Made by a program: the position numbers and the translations under genes. Below, in pieces: positions 6,656 to 13,577 of a stretch of 14,548 nt of DNA (positions are counted from its first letter, which is position 1; each line of letters opens with the position of its first letter). This stretch comes from an uncultured Lachnospiraceae bacterium (GTDB lineage: Bacteria; Bacillota; Clostridia; Lachnospirales; Lachnospiraceae), in contig CANQYH010000049.1 in NCBI GenBank assembly GCA_947628025.1, forward strand, positions 1 through 14,548, in the 5' to 3' direction. The notes under the pieces were generated by a model that searched no databases, was not told where the DNA came from, and saw nothing but the letters and a program-made list of their open reading frames with translations.

Positions 6656-7246
6656 ATGCTTTACGATAAAAACATCCGGGAACCGCTGTTTGACTTCCTG
6701 GAGGAGCAGTACGGAAAAGTGAGGATCATTGAAGAAAAACAGATGGGCCGGTCGCGGGCAGACATCGTGATGGTGCTGCCGGATCGGCTGATGGGGATCG
6801 AGATCAAGAGCGATGCGGATTCTTACGCCCGTCTGGACCGGCAGGTCAGGGACTACGACCGGTATTTTGACGGGAATTATGTGGCGGTGGGCTCCAGCCA
6901 CGGTCTGCATATCGAGGAGCATGTGCCGGATCATTGGGGGATCATCACCATCGAAGAGGCGGCGGACGGGGCGGATTTTTACCTGCTGCGGGAAGCCGGG
7001 CGGAACCCGCGGATGGACTGGAAGCGGAAGCTGAGCCTGCTGTGGAGGCCGGAGCTGGCCCACATCCAGGAGCTGAACGGGATGCCGAAATACGCGGAAA
7101 AGAGCAAGCAGTTCGCCGCCGCGAAGATATTGGCGGCCGTCCCCCCGGAGACGCTGGCCCTGCAGGTAAGCGAAGAACTGTTCCAGCGGGACTATACGCA
7201 GATCGAAGAGCAGATCCGGCAGTTCCGGAGAACGCGCGGGGGCTGA
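6656..7246 (+). CDS. sce7726-like protein with a PD-(D/E)XK-type nuclease core signature
   Basis: 196 residues. The central segment ADIVMVLPDRLMGIEIKSDAD (about 35-55) has the arrangement of the PD-(D/E)XK superfamily: D36, then E49-x-K51 after two hydrophobic strands, with E26/E27 upstream as a possible fourth position. The rest (RQVRDYDRYFDGNYVAVGSS, EEHVPDHWGIITIEE, LLWRPELAHIQELNGMPKY) is what I recall for proteins annotated as sce7726 family in Clostridia. A nuclease activity is inferred from fold signature only, and no target is known. The ATG at 6656 has only a weak purine-rich site (GAAAGTGGGAA). It stands alone between an AT-rich regulatory region and the fucosidase, whose start is 188 nt downstream. 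Confidence 0.72.
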   Translation: MLYDKNIREPLFDFLEEQYGKVRIIEEKQMGRSRADIVMVLPDRLMGIEIKSDADSYARLDRQVRDYDRYFDGNYVAVGSSHGLHIEEHVPDHWGIITIEEAADGADFYLLREAGRNPRMDWKRKLSLLWRPELAHIQELNGMPKYAEKSKQFAAAKILAAVPPETLALQVSEELFQRDYTQIEEQIRQFRRTRGG

Positions 7247-7433
7247 CCGCACAGGACGGCCGCAGTTCGCCGCCGGATGCGCGCGGGAACGCTTGTTTTT
7301 GGGAGAATCGTACGAAAAGTATTCCCTTTTTTCCCTATTTATAGTATAAGTAAACTGAGGCGGCGGGGTCGGATCTCGGATCGTCCGTCCGTCGGCAGCA
7401 GATGATTTGGATTTCAGCAGAAAGGGAAGAAGA

Positions 7434-8879
7434 ATGAAAGAGTATTTGCAAAAGATCGACGAAGTGATCCAAAACGGAACCTACAAGGATACTTGGGAGT
7501 CCCTGCAGCAGTACCGTGCGCCGCAGTGGTACAGCGACGTGAAGCTGGGGATCTTCATCCACTGGGGCGTCTATTCGGTCCCGGCGTTTGGCAGCGAATG
7601 GTATTCCCGCAATATGTATATCCAGGGCACGAAAGAGTTTGAGCACCACCGAAAGACCTACGGCGAGCACAAGGATTTCGGCTATAAGGATTTCATCCCC
7701 ATGTTCAAAGGGGAGAATTTTGACCCGGAGGAATGGATCGGACTGTTTGAGGAAGCGGGCGCTCAGTATGTGATCCCGGTGGCGGAGCACCACGACGGCT
7801 TCCAGATGTACGACAGCGCGCTCTCCGTCTGGAACGCGAAAAACATGGGACCTAAGCGGGACGTCCTGGGAGAGCTGACGGAAGCCTGCGTCCGCCACGG
7901 ACTGGTAAACGGCGCGTCCAGCCACAGGGTAGAGCATTGGTTTTTCATGGGTCACGGCAAGGAATTTGATTCCGACATCAAGGAGCCTTTAAAGAGAGGC
8001 GATCTCTATTGGCCGTCGATGGAAGAGCCGGATCATATGGACGTGTTCGCCGGGCCGGTGCCGACGCAGGAGTTTTTGGAGGACTGGCTGTGCCGGTGCT
8101 GCGAGCTGATCGACAAGTACAGGCCGAAGATTATCTATTTTGACTGGTGGATCCAGCACAGCAGCGTCAAGCCCTACCTGAAGAAATTCGCGGCCTATTA
8201 CTATAACCGAGCCGAGGAATGGGGCGAGCAGGTCGTGATCAATTACAAGCAGGACGCGTTCGCGTTCGGGACCGCGGTGCCGGACGTGGAGAGGACGCAG
8301 TTCGCGGAGGCGAAGCCCTACGTGTGGCAGAGCGACACGGCGACGGCGGTCAATTCCTGGGGATATACGGAGAACAATACTTACAAGCCGGTCCGGCAGA
8401 TCCTCTGCGATTTCGTGGATATCGTGTCGAAGAACGGCCGCCTGCTGCTGAACGTGGGGCCGAAAGCGGACGGAACGATCCCGGACGAGGACAAACAGAT
8501 CCTGCGGGCCATCGGGGCCTGGATGAAAGTAAACGGCGAGGCGATCCGCGGGGCGAAGCCCTGGAGAGTGTCGGCCGAGGGCGGCACGCAGGTGAAAGAG
8601 GGCGGCTTCACCGACGGCGAGGAGACGCGCTTTACCAGCGAGGACATCCGCTTCACCGCAAACGGCAGCAGCGTATACGCGATCTGCCTGAACATGCAGG
8701 GCAAAAACAAGATCAAGGTCCGGTCCCTGCACATCTTTAACGCGGTCGTAAAGGACGTGAAGATGCTGGGCAGCGAGAAACCGGTGAAATGGAGCCGGGA
8801 CGAGACGGGCATGACGATCGAGACGGAGACGGCGGTCGGGACAGACCTGCCGGTGGTGTTTAAGGTGATGTGCGACTAA
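7434..8879 (+). CDS. Alpha-L-fucosidase, glycoside hydrolase family 29
   Basis: 481 residues. The catalytic barrel begins with the family hallmark KLGIFIHWGVYSVP (37-50), followed by AEHHDGF (117-123), where the paired histidines line the fucose pocket, and SSHRVEHW at 162-169. D237 in IIYFDWW is the expected catalytic nucleophile. RLLLNVGPKADGTIP closes the barrel and a C-terminal beta domain follows (about 385-481). Family enzymes remove terminal alpha-L-fucose from glycans. No signal peptide is present, so the enzyme should act in the cytoplasm on imported fucosides. The ATG at 7434 with AAAGGG at 7 nt is preferred over an upstream in-frame TTG (7407). The promoter is not clear; TATAGT at 7340-7345 is a possible -10 without a good -35. 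Confidence 0.93.
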   Translation: MKEYLQKIDEVIQNGTYKDTWESLQQYRAPQWYSDVKLGIFIHWGVYSVPAFGSEWYSRNMYIQGTKEFEHHRKTYGEHKDFGYKDFIPMFKGENFDPEEWIGLFEEAGAQYVIPVAEHHDGFQMYDSALSVWNAKNMGPKRDVLGELTEACVRHGLVNGASSHRVEHWFFMGHGKEFDSDIKEPLKRGDLYWPSMEEPDHMDVFAGPVPTQEFLEDWLCRCCELIDKYRPKIIYFDWWIQHSSVKPYLKKFAAYYYNRAEEWGEQVVINYKQDAFAFGTAVPDVERTQFAEAKPYVWQSDTATAVNSWGYTENNTYKPVRQILCDFVDIVSKNGRLLLNVGPKADGTIPDEDKQILRAIGAWMKVNGEAIRGAKPWRVSAEGGTQVKEGGFTDGEETRFTSEDIRFTANGSSVYAICLNMQGKNKIKVRSLHIFNAVVKDVKMLGSEKPVKWSRDETGMTIETETAVGTDLPVVFKVMCD

Positions 8880-8915
8880 GCGATGGGAAAATGCGGTAGG
8901 TGAGAATATTGGGGA

Positions 8916-8951
8916 CGGCAGGCTGAGATGGTTCGCCTGCCGCCTCTTTTT
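8916..8951 (+). terminator. Intrinsic terminator after the GH29 gene
   Basis: An 8-bp perfect stem (CGGCAGGC 8916-8923 with GCCTGCCG 8935-8942) with an 11-nt loop is followed by CCTC and five T residues (8947-8951), 37 nt after the fucosidase stop. Confidence 0.8.
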
Positions 8952-9170
8952 GTCTGTCCGCAGCGCTCACCGGTTCCGGGCCGGACTTCTGCGCCGGCGT
9001 TCGCTTGTTTTTATTTTAGCATTTGCATCTGAATGAAACGAAAGATAGGATCCATTTTGGGCGCGTGGGCGGATCGTATCTGAAGATTATACCTGCAAAT
9101 CATGCCTAACTATAAGCAAATGGAATGACAGGAAGATGGGATACCGGCAGAAAGCCGCGTGACAGAGACG
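8952..9170. other. Non-coding stretch upstream of the operator cluster
   Basis: About 220 nt without a convincing gene on either strand. A short stem GCCGG/CCGGC (8980-8984, 8994-8998) followed 8 nt later by a T-rich stretch could be a weak second terminator. From about 9005 the base composition becomes markedly more AT-rich than the preceding genes, marking a change from the metabolic block to the accessory block. Nothing else recognisable. Confidence 0.4.
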
Positions 9171-9174
9171 AACG

Positions 9175-9272
9175 ATTCTAACCACGATTCTGACCGTTCT
9201 AACCACGATTCTAACCATTCTAACCAAATAGATTGACAAGAACGGTTAGAATGGTTAGAATATGGTTAGAAT
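9175..9272 (+). repeat. Eight-copy ATTCTAACC operator-like repeat cluster
   Basis: Five direct copies of ATTCTAACC (9175, 9187 with one change, 9196 with one change, 9208, 9217) are followed by three copies in the opposite orientation, GGTTAGAAT (9244, 9253, 9264). The spacing alternates 12, 9, 12, 9 bp in the first group and 9, 11 in the second. Copies 4-5 (9208-9225) and 6-7 (9244-9261) are perfect 18-bp inverted complements on either side of an 18-bp segment that contains the -35 box. Such an arrangement around a promoter suggests cooperative binding of a regulator, most simply the product of the gene that follows. Confidence 0.9.
9233..9261 (+). promoter_or_regulatory. Strong consensus promoter inside the repeat cluster
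   Basis: TTGACA (9233-9238) and TAGAAT (9256-9261) are separated by exactly 17 bp. The -10 box is itself part of repeat copy 7, and the spacer contains copy 6. A start near 9268 would be just upstream of the ribosome binding site GGGAGGTGA (9279-9287), leaving a leader of about 24 nt. A protein bound to the repeats would block RNA polymerase directly. Confidence 0.8.
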
Positions 9273-9291
9273 GAGCTTGGGAGGTGATCCG

Positions 9292-10605
9292 ATGATCTTT
9301 CATGAAAGTGAAACGGTTGAACTGAAAACGATCGTGGTAGAGGATATCAAAAAGGAAATCATTGCTTTTGCGAACTGCGAAGGAGGAAAACTGTATATCG
9401 GCGTCCGGGATGACGGAACCGTGTTGGGGCTGGACGACCCGGATGGCGTTGCCCTGCAGGTCAGCAATATGGTTCGGGATGCCATCAAACCGGATTTAAC
9501 GATGTTCCTTCACTATGAGACCCTGACGGTAGATGGAAAGAAAATTGTTGCGGTTGATATTCAGCAGGGAACGGAGCGGCCTTATTATATTGCGAAGAAA
9601 GGGCTGCGTCCCGAAGGTGTCTATGTTCGTCAGGGATATTCCTCTGTGCCGGCGGCCAATACGGCGATCCGACGCATGATCAAGGAAACGGATGGCGATC
9701 ATTTTGAGGAAATGCGGTCTTTGGAGCAGAATTTAACCTTTGAGAGAGCGGGAAAAGAATTTGCAGACCGGAATATAAACTTTGGGCCGGTCCAAATGAA
9801 AACATTGGGGATTATGACACGAGATGGCGTTTATACGAACCTGGGACTTTTGCTTTCCGATCAGTGCGTGCATACGATCAAGGCGGCTGTTTTTGAGGGA
9901 ACGGACCAGAACCAGTTTAAGGATCGGAGAGAATTTTCCGGTTCCCTGTTCCGGCAAATGGATGATGTTTATGATTTTATTGATTTTCACAATCAGATCC
10001 ATTCGTCTTTTGAAAAACTGCGCCGTATCGACAGGCGCGACTACCCGGAGGCAGCTGTCAGAGAGGCCCTCCTGAACCTTCTTGTTCACCGTGAATATTC
10101 TTTCCGGGCCAGCAGCTTCATCAGTATGTATATGGACAGGCTCGAGTTTACCTCTATCGGCGGCCTGGTGAGCGGTGTGACCTTAAAGGATGTGACAATG
10201 GGAATATCTGTATGCCGAAATGCAAAGCTTGCAAATGTATTTTACCGTCTGGAGCTGATTGAAGCCTATGGCACCGGAATCCTGAAGATCATGAATGCTT
10301 ACGAGGGGACAGGGCTGACGCCGCAGATCGAAACGTCCGATAATGCGTTTAAGATCATTCTCCCAAACCTGAATGCAGAGACAGGGCAGAAAGAACCGGA
10401 CGATACAAAGTTCAAAAACGGCACGGAAGAAGAAAAAGTGATCGCGCTGGCAAAGGAACGGGGCATTATTACAAGAAAAGAAATTGAAGCATTGTTGGAT
10501 ATTGGCCAGACGACATGCGGACGGCTGCTGCGGAAAATGATAGAAAACGGGCTGATCGTTCAGGCGGGCAGGGGAAAGAGTACCCATTATTGTCTTCCAA
10601 AATAA
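9292..10605 (+). CDS. AlbA_2-domain / GHKL ATPase-like regulator with C-terminal winged helix
   Basis: 437 residues. Residues 5-125 form an AlbA_2 (Schlafen AlbA_2, formerly AAA_4) domain: ESETVELK, IIAFANCEGGKLYIGVRDDG and YVRQGYSSVPA. Residues about 250-335 resemble the GHKL-type ATP-binding domain that accompanies it (VREALLNLLVHREYS with E258 and N262, and YGTGI at 326-330). A helix-turn-helix of winged type ends the protein (about 378-435, ITRKEIEALLDIGQTTCGRLL). Family members are often annotated as ATP-binding or putative transcriptional regulators, and their activity is not well defined. The ATG at 9292 after GGGAGGTGA is chosen; the frame extends upstream to 9262, but that lies ahead of the expected transcription start. 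The GNAT gene and cas3 follow in the same direction. Codon use is more AT-rich than that of the upstream metabolic genes. Confidence 0.85.
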   Translation: MIFHESETVELKTIVVEDIKKEIIAFANCEGGKLYIGVRDDGTVLGLDDPDGVALQVSNMVRDAIKPDLTMFLHYETLTVDGKKIVAVDIQQGTERPYYIAKKGLRPEGVYVRQGYSSVPAANTAIRRMIKETDGDHFEEMRSLEQNLTFERAGKEFADRNINFGPVQMKTLGIMTRDGVYTNLGLLLSDQCVHTIKAAVFEGTDQNQFKDRREFSGSLFRQMDDVYDFIDFHNQIHSSFEKLRRIDRRDYPEAAVREALLNLLVHREYSFRASSFISMYMDRLEFTSIGGLVSGVTLKDVTMGISVCRNAKLANVFYRLELIEAYGTGILKIMNAYEGTGLTPQIETSDNAFKIILPNLNAETGQKEPDDTKFKNGTEEEKVIALAKERGIITRKEIEALLDIGQTTCGRLLRKMIENGLIVQAGRGKSTHYCLPK

Positions 10606-10623
10606 AAGAGAAATAACTGATAA

Positions 10624-10659
10624 CTGCCGGCGCGGCAGCAGGCAATCCCAAGGGATGCC
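10624..10659 (+). promoter_or_regulatory. Two tandem hairpins between the regulator and GNAT genes
   Basis: CTGCC-GGCGC-GGCAG (10624-10638) and GGCA(A)TCCC-AA-GGGATGCC (10641-10659, one bulged A) form two adjacent small stems. No T run follows, so they are not standard terminators. They could mark an RNA processing or attenuation point between the first gene and the GNAT-cas3 pair. No promoter with both boxes is visible in this 83-nt gap. Confidence 0.45.
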
Positions 10660-10688
10660 TTGACCCTTTAAACCGAAAGGAGATAAAA

Positions 10689-11177
10689 ATGTCTATGATC
10701 GGTCATATTCAGATAATCCGCGCGGCCGAGACCTGGCAGCAGGCCGGGGCTTACTATGTGCGGATACAGGCCATGGCGAAAAAGCACCACATTACGCTTC
10801 GGCAGGAGTTCGACGCGCATGATACGCCGCAGACAAAGTACATCGTTGCGTTGGATTCCGACTTCCCGGTCGCCACGGCGAGAATGTATGAGCTGGATAA
10901 GGACAGCGTGATGCTCGGGAGAGTCGTTGTTCTGCCGGAATACCGCCATCAGGGGATCGGATCGCTGGTGGTGACGGAATGTGAGAAATGGGCGGCTGAA
11001 CTGGGGTATGAAAAAGCAGTCCTCGACAGCCGCGATAATAAAGTGGAGTTCTATAAGCGGCTGGGATACGCGGAATCCGGCGAACCATATGTGGAAGGCG
11101 ATACTTTCCGCTGCGTCCGTATGCAGAAAAAGCTGACGGCGGACCAAGATGCCGTCAGCCTGAAGAATCGTGTATAA
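10689..11177 (+). CDS. GNAT-family N-acetyltransferase
   Basis: 162 residues, a single GNAT fold. Motif A is VVVLPEYRHQGIGSLVV (79-95), where RHQGIG is the acetyl-CoA pyrophosphate loop. AVLDSRDNKVEFYKRLGY (110-127) is the motif B region with the conserved tyrosine. The ATG at 10689 follows AAAGGAG at 7 nt. The stop lies only 11 nt before cas3, so the two are almost certainly cotranscribed. The acceptor is unknown. GNAT genes are also common passengers in accessory regions, so a functional link with the CRISPR system is only suggested by the spacing. Confidence 0.88.
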   Translation: MSMIGHIQIIRAAETWQQAGAYYVRIQAMAKKHHITLRQEFDAHDTPQTKYIVALDSDFPVATARMYELDKDSVMLGRVVVLPEYRHQGIGSLVVTECEKWAAELGYEKAVLDSRDNKVEFYKRLGYAESGEPYVEGDTFRCVRMQKKLTADQDAVSLKNRV

Positions 11178-11188
11178 GGGGGTATTTT

Positions 11189-13324
11189 ATGTATTTAGGG
11201 CATATTTCTGACGACGGACTGCGGGAGCAGCCTTTGTCGGAGCATCTTTGTCAGACGGCAGATCTGACAAGGCAGTTTGCGGATGTATTCGATGCTGGGG
11301 ACTGGGGAAATTTTTGCGGACTCCTGCATGATATCGGGAAGTATTCTGAAGTGTTCCAGCAGAGGATCCGCGGAAAGAACATAAGAGTGGACCATTCCGC
11401 GGCGGGGGCGAAAGAGGCGCAGAAGTCCGGCGCGTTTTTTGCCGCATACTGCATTGCGGGGCATCATGCCGGACTTCCTGACGGAATGTATGTGGGTGGG
11501 TCAGCATCCGAAGAGTCTACGCTGGACAGCCGCCTGAGAAGACAGGTTCTGGATTATCAGGCTTATAAAAAGGAGATACGCGTTCCACATCCGGCTTCGC
11601 CGGCGATTAAGGCGGATCGTGGGAGATTCTGTATATCTTTTTTTATCCGCATGCTCTATTCCTGCCTGGTTGACGCAGATTATCTGGATACCGAGGCATT
11701 TATGAAAGACCGGAAACGGGAATTGCCGGATGTTTCCATGACGGAACTGAGGAAGCGGCTGGATGACTACGTTAAGCCGTGGGTCGAGAAAGCGGCGGAA
11801 GAACGGTCTCTGAACCGGAGAAGAACCGATATTCTGAAAGCCTGTATCCGCGGGGGGAGCGGCGGACAGGGTATCTATCATTTGACGGTTCCGACCGGCG
11901 GAGGCAAGACGGTATCTTCGATGGCTTTTGCGCTCAATCATGCGGTGGAGCATGGTCTCCGCCGGATCATCTATGTAATTCCTTATACCAGTATCATTGA
12001 GCAGAATGCGGATGTATTTCGAAACATACTCGGCGATGAATATGTGCTGGAGGACCACAGCAATGTGGAGTATCCGGACAAAGAGGAACTGGATCCGAAA
12101 CAGCTGGCGGCGGAGAACTGGGATATGCCTGTCGTGGTGACGACGAATGTACAGTTTTTTGAGTCTCTGTTTGCCAGCCGCTCTTCCAAATGCCGCAAGC
12201 TGCACAATATCGCGGGCAGCGTCCTGATATTCGATGAAGCGCAGATGCTGCCGAACGACTATTTAAAGCCGTGTCTGCAGGCGATCAGCGAGCTGGTCCT
12301 GAATTACAGATGTACGGCAGTGCTCTGTACGGCGACTCAGCCGTCGCTTCAGCCATTCTTTTCCTCGAAGCTGCTGCGAGGGGAACTTTGCCCGGATGTG
12401 GAGGAACAGTATGAGGCATTCCGCCGGACCGTGCTTGTGAAAGAGGAAGCTGTGACGGAAGAAGAACTGGTACGGCGTCTGGAAGTGGAATCGCAGGTGC
12501 TTTGCATCCTGAATACGCGGGAGCAGGTCCGGGAAATCCATGAGAAGATGGGAAAGCGGGAGGGTCTGTTCCATCTGTCTACCTATATGTACCCGGAGCA
12601 CCGGCGGGAGGTTCTGACTAAGATCCGCGAGAGATTGAAAACACAGGAAGTATGCCGCGTGATTGCGACCAGCCTGGTGGAGGCCGGGGTGGACCTGGAT
12701 TTTCAGACCGTATATCGGGAGGCGGCCGGGCTGGACAGTGTGATCCAGGCAGCAGGACGCTGCAACCGGGAGGGACGCAGAGCGGCGGATGCCAGCAGGA
12801 CGCATGTGTTTCAGTTCATTCAGGAAGAACGGCACAGAAATCTTTCTGTCTGGCAGGAGGAGAAGATCGCGGAGGAGGTAATGGCCATTTATGAAAAAAT
12901 GGACTCCTTGGAAGCGATCCATGAGTATTTTGACAGGCTGCATGATGTAAAAGGGGACAGTCTGGATAAAAAGAAGATTCTTCAGCGGCTGAACGAGGCG
13001 AAAGCGGCGGCTATCCCATTTCGAACCATAGCGGATGACTTTAAGATCATCAAGGATGATACAAGGAGCATCCTGATCACGCGGGAACCGGAGGCGAGAG
13101 AACTGGAAGAGAGACTGCGCCGCGGGGAGAGAAGCAGAAAACTGATGAGAGCCGTGGGGCGGTATTCTGTGAATGTCTACGAAAACACTTATGACGATTT
13201 GCGGCGCGCCAGACTTCTGGAGGAAATCGATGAGAGAATTGCGGTCCTGACGGATGTTGACCGATATTCAGATGAAACAGGACTGAATGTCAATGTGAGT
13301 TTTGGAGAAGGATTGTTTCCCTGA
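11189..13324 (+). CDS. cas3: CRISPR-associated helicase/nuclease Cas3 (type I-C)
   Basis: 711 residues. The N-terminal HD nuclease domain has H19, the HD pair H47-D48 in LLHDIGKYSEVFQ, H69 in VDHSAAGAKE and H92-H93 in AGHHAGLPDG. The superfamily 2 helicase follows: Walker A VPTGGGKT (234-241), DEAQ (349-352), TAT (381-383), motif V ATSLVEAGVDLDF (493-505) and motif VI IQAAGRCNREG (519-529). All key residues appear intact. Cas3 is recruited to Cascade-bound target DNA, nicks the displaced strand and unwinds and degrades it. The ATG at 11189 follows GGGGGT at 5-6 nt. The I-C assignment comes from the following cas5c and cas8c. Unlike the usual tight cas operon, cas3 is joined to an upstream GNAT gene (11 nt) and separated from cas5c by 440 nt. 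Confidence 0.95.
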   Translation: MYLGHISDDGLREQPLSEHLCQTADLTRQFADVFDAGDWGNFCGLLHDIGKYSEVFQQRIRGKNIRVDHSAAGAKEAQKSGAFFAAYCIAGHHAGLPDGMYVGGSASEESTLDSRLRRQVLDYQAYKKEIRVPHPASPAIKADRGRFCISFFIRMLYSCLVDADYLDTEAFMKDRKRELPDVSMTELRKRLDDYVKPWVEKAAEERSLNRRRTDILKACIRGGSGGQGIYHLTVPTGGGKTVSSMAFALNHAVEHGLRRIIYVIPYTSIIEQNADVFRNILGDEYVLEDHSNVEYPDKEELDPKQLAAENWDMPVVVTTNVQFFESLFASRSSKCRKLHNIAGSVLIFDEAQMLPNDYLKPCLQAISELVLNYRCTAVLCTATQPSLQPFFSSKLLRGELCPDVEEQYEAFRRTVLVKEEAVTEEELVRRLEVESQVLCILNTREQVREIHEKMGKREGLFHLSTYMYPEHRREVLTKIRERLKTQEVCRVIATSLVEAGVDLDFQTVYREAAGLDSVIQAAGRCNREGRRAADASRTHVFQFIQEERHRNLSVWQEEKIAEEVMAIYEKMDSLEAIHEYFDRLHDVKGDSLDKKKILQRLNEAKAAAIPFRTIADDFKIIKDDTRSILITREPEARELEERLRRGERSRKLMRAVGRYSVNVYENTYDDLRRARLLEEIDERIAVLTDVDRYSDETGLNVNVSFGEGLFP

Positions 13325-13421
13325 ATGTTCATGCGCTTGTGGCGGGTAGTTTTGCTGTGAAACCAGGCCGCCGTATTTGCGAAGCCTGGCTGCCCAGTTC
13401 TGGCTGCGTATCAACGAAAGC

Positions 13422-13455
13422 AGAGCCGCCCCTTGCTGAAACAAAGGGCGGCTCT
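13422..13455 (-). terminator. GC-rich hairpin ending the crRNA-like transcript (terminator-like)
   Basis: Arms AGAGCCGCCC and GGGCGGCTCT (10 bp, perfect) flank a 14-nt loop. On the minus strand the stem is followed by GCTTTCGTTG, a poor U tract, so it could be a weak terminator, a 3' protective stem or a degenerate second repeat of the crRNA-like unit. Confidence 0.45.
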
Positions 13456-13506
13456 CGGCGTGATATAGATATAGTTACTATTTCAACCCGCAGAATGAAT
13501 TCTGAC
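13422..13506 (-). ncRNA. crRNA-like (CreR/CreA-like) guide RNA, candidate
   Basis: Read on the minus strand from 13506. The first 27 nt (13506-13480) have the design of a type I-C repeat: they begin GTC, fold into a stem CAGAAT-TC-ATTCTG, and end with an 11-nt tail CGGGTTGAAAT, very like the 3' part (..GGATTGAAAT) of I-C repeats, which Cas5c leaves as the 5' handle. The stem is AT-rich and the repeat shorter than the usual about 32 nt, as expected of a degenerate single repeat. A spacer-like sequence follows from 13479 (AGTAACTATATCTATA...), then a GC-rich hairpin. A promoter upstream has its expected start at the G of GTC. The guide's seed matches a PAM-flanked site at the cas5c promoter (13604-13640). 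A single repeat-like unit cannot be called an array. The function is inferred. Confidence 0.65.
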
Positions 13507-13512
13507 ATTAAT

Positions 13513-13540
13513 AGTATATCATGAAAATCCGGATTGACAA
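13513..13540 (-). promoter_or_regulatory. Promoter of the crRNA-like RNA
   Basis: On the minus strand TTGTCA (13535-13540) and TATACT (13513-13518) are separated by 16 bp. Seven bases beyond the -10 lies the G at 13506 that begins the repeat-like sequence, so predicted transcription start and repeat start coincide. The -35 overlaps a plus-strand TTGACA (13534-13539). Confidence 0.6.
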
Positions 13541-13577
13541 AAGCTTTTTGCTTAAAGCGGTATACTTTTACAGGATT

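Noticed and set aside
6386..7252. A 288-codon minus-strand frame over the sce7726-like gene
   Set aside because: Low-complexity translation rich in R, P and H, with no motif, antisense to a gene with clear family sequence.
9175..9272. The ATTCTAACC repeats as a CRISPR array or replication iterons
   Set aside because: Units are 9 bp with 0-3 bp between them, so there are no spacers. They straddle a consensus promoter and no replication initiator gene is near, so operators are the better reading.
9262..9291. An upstream ATG for the AlbA_2 gene at 9262
   Set aside because: It lies between the -10 box and the expected transcription start and has no ribosome binding site, whereas 9292 has GGGAGGTGA in front.
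13363..13389. A terminator directly after cas3
   Set aside because: The CCAGGC/GCCTGG stem has no T run on the plus strand, so it is mentioned only in the intergenic overview.
13480..13506. A CRISPR array in the cas3-cas5c gap
   Set aside because: Only one repeat-like unit is visible and no second matching repeat follows at spacer distance. It is treated as a single crRNA-like unit instead.
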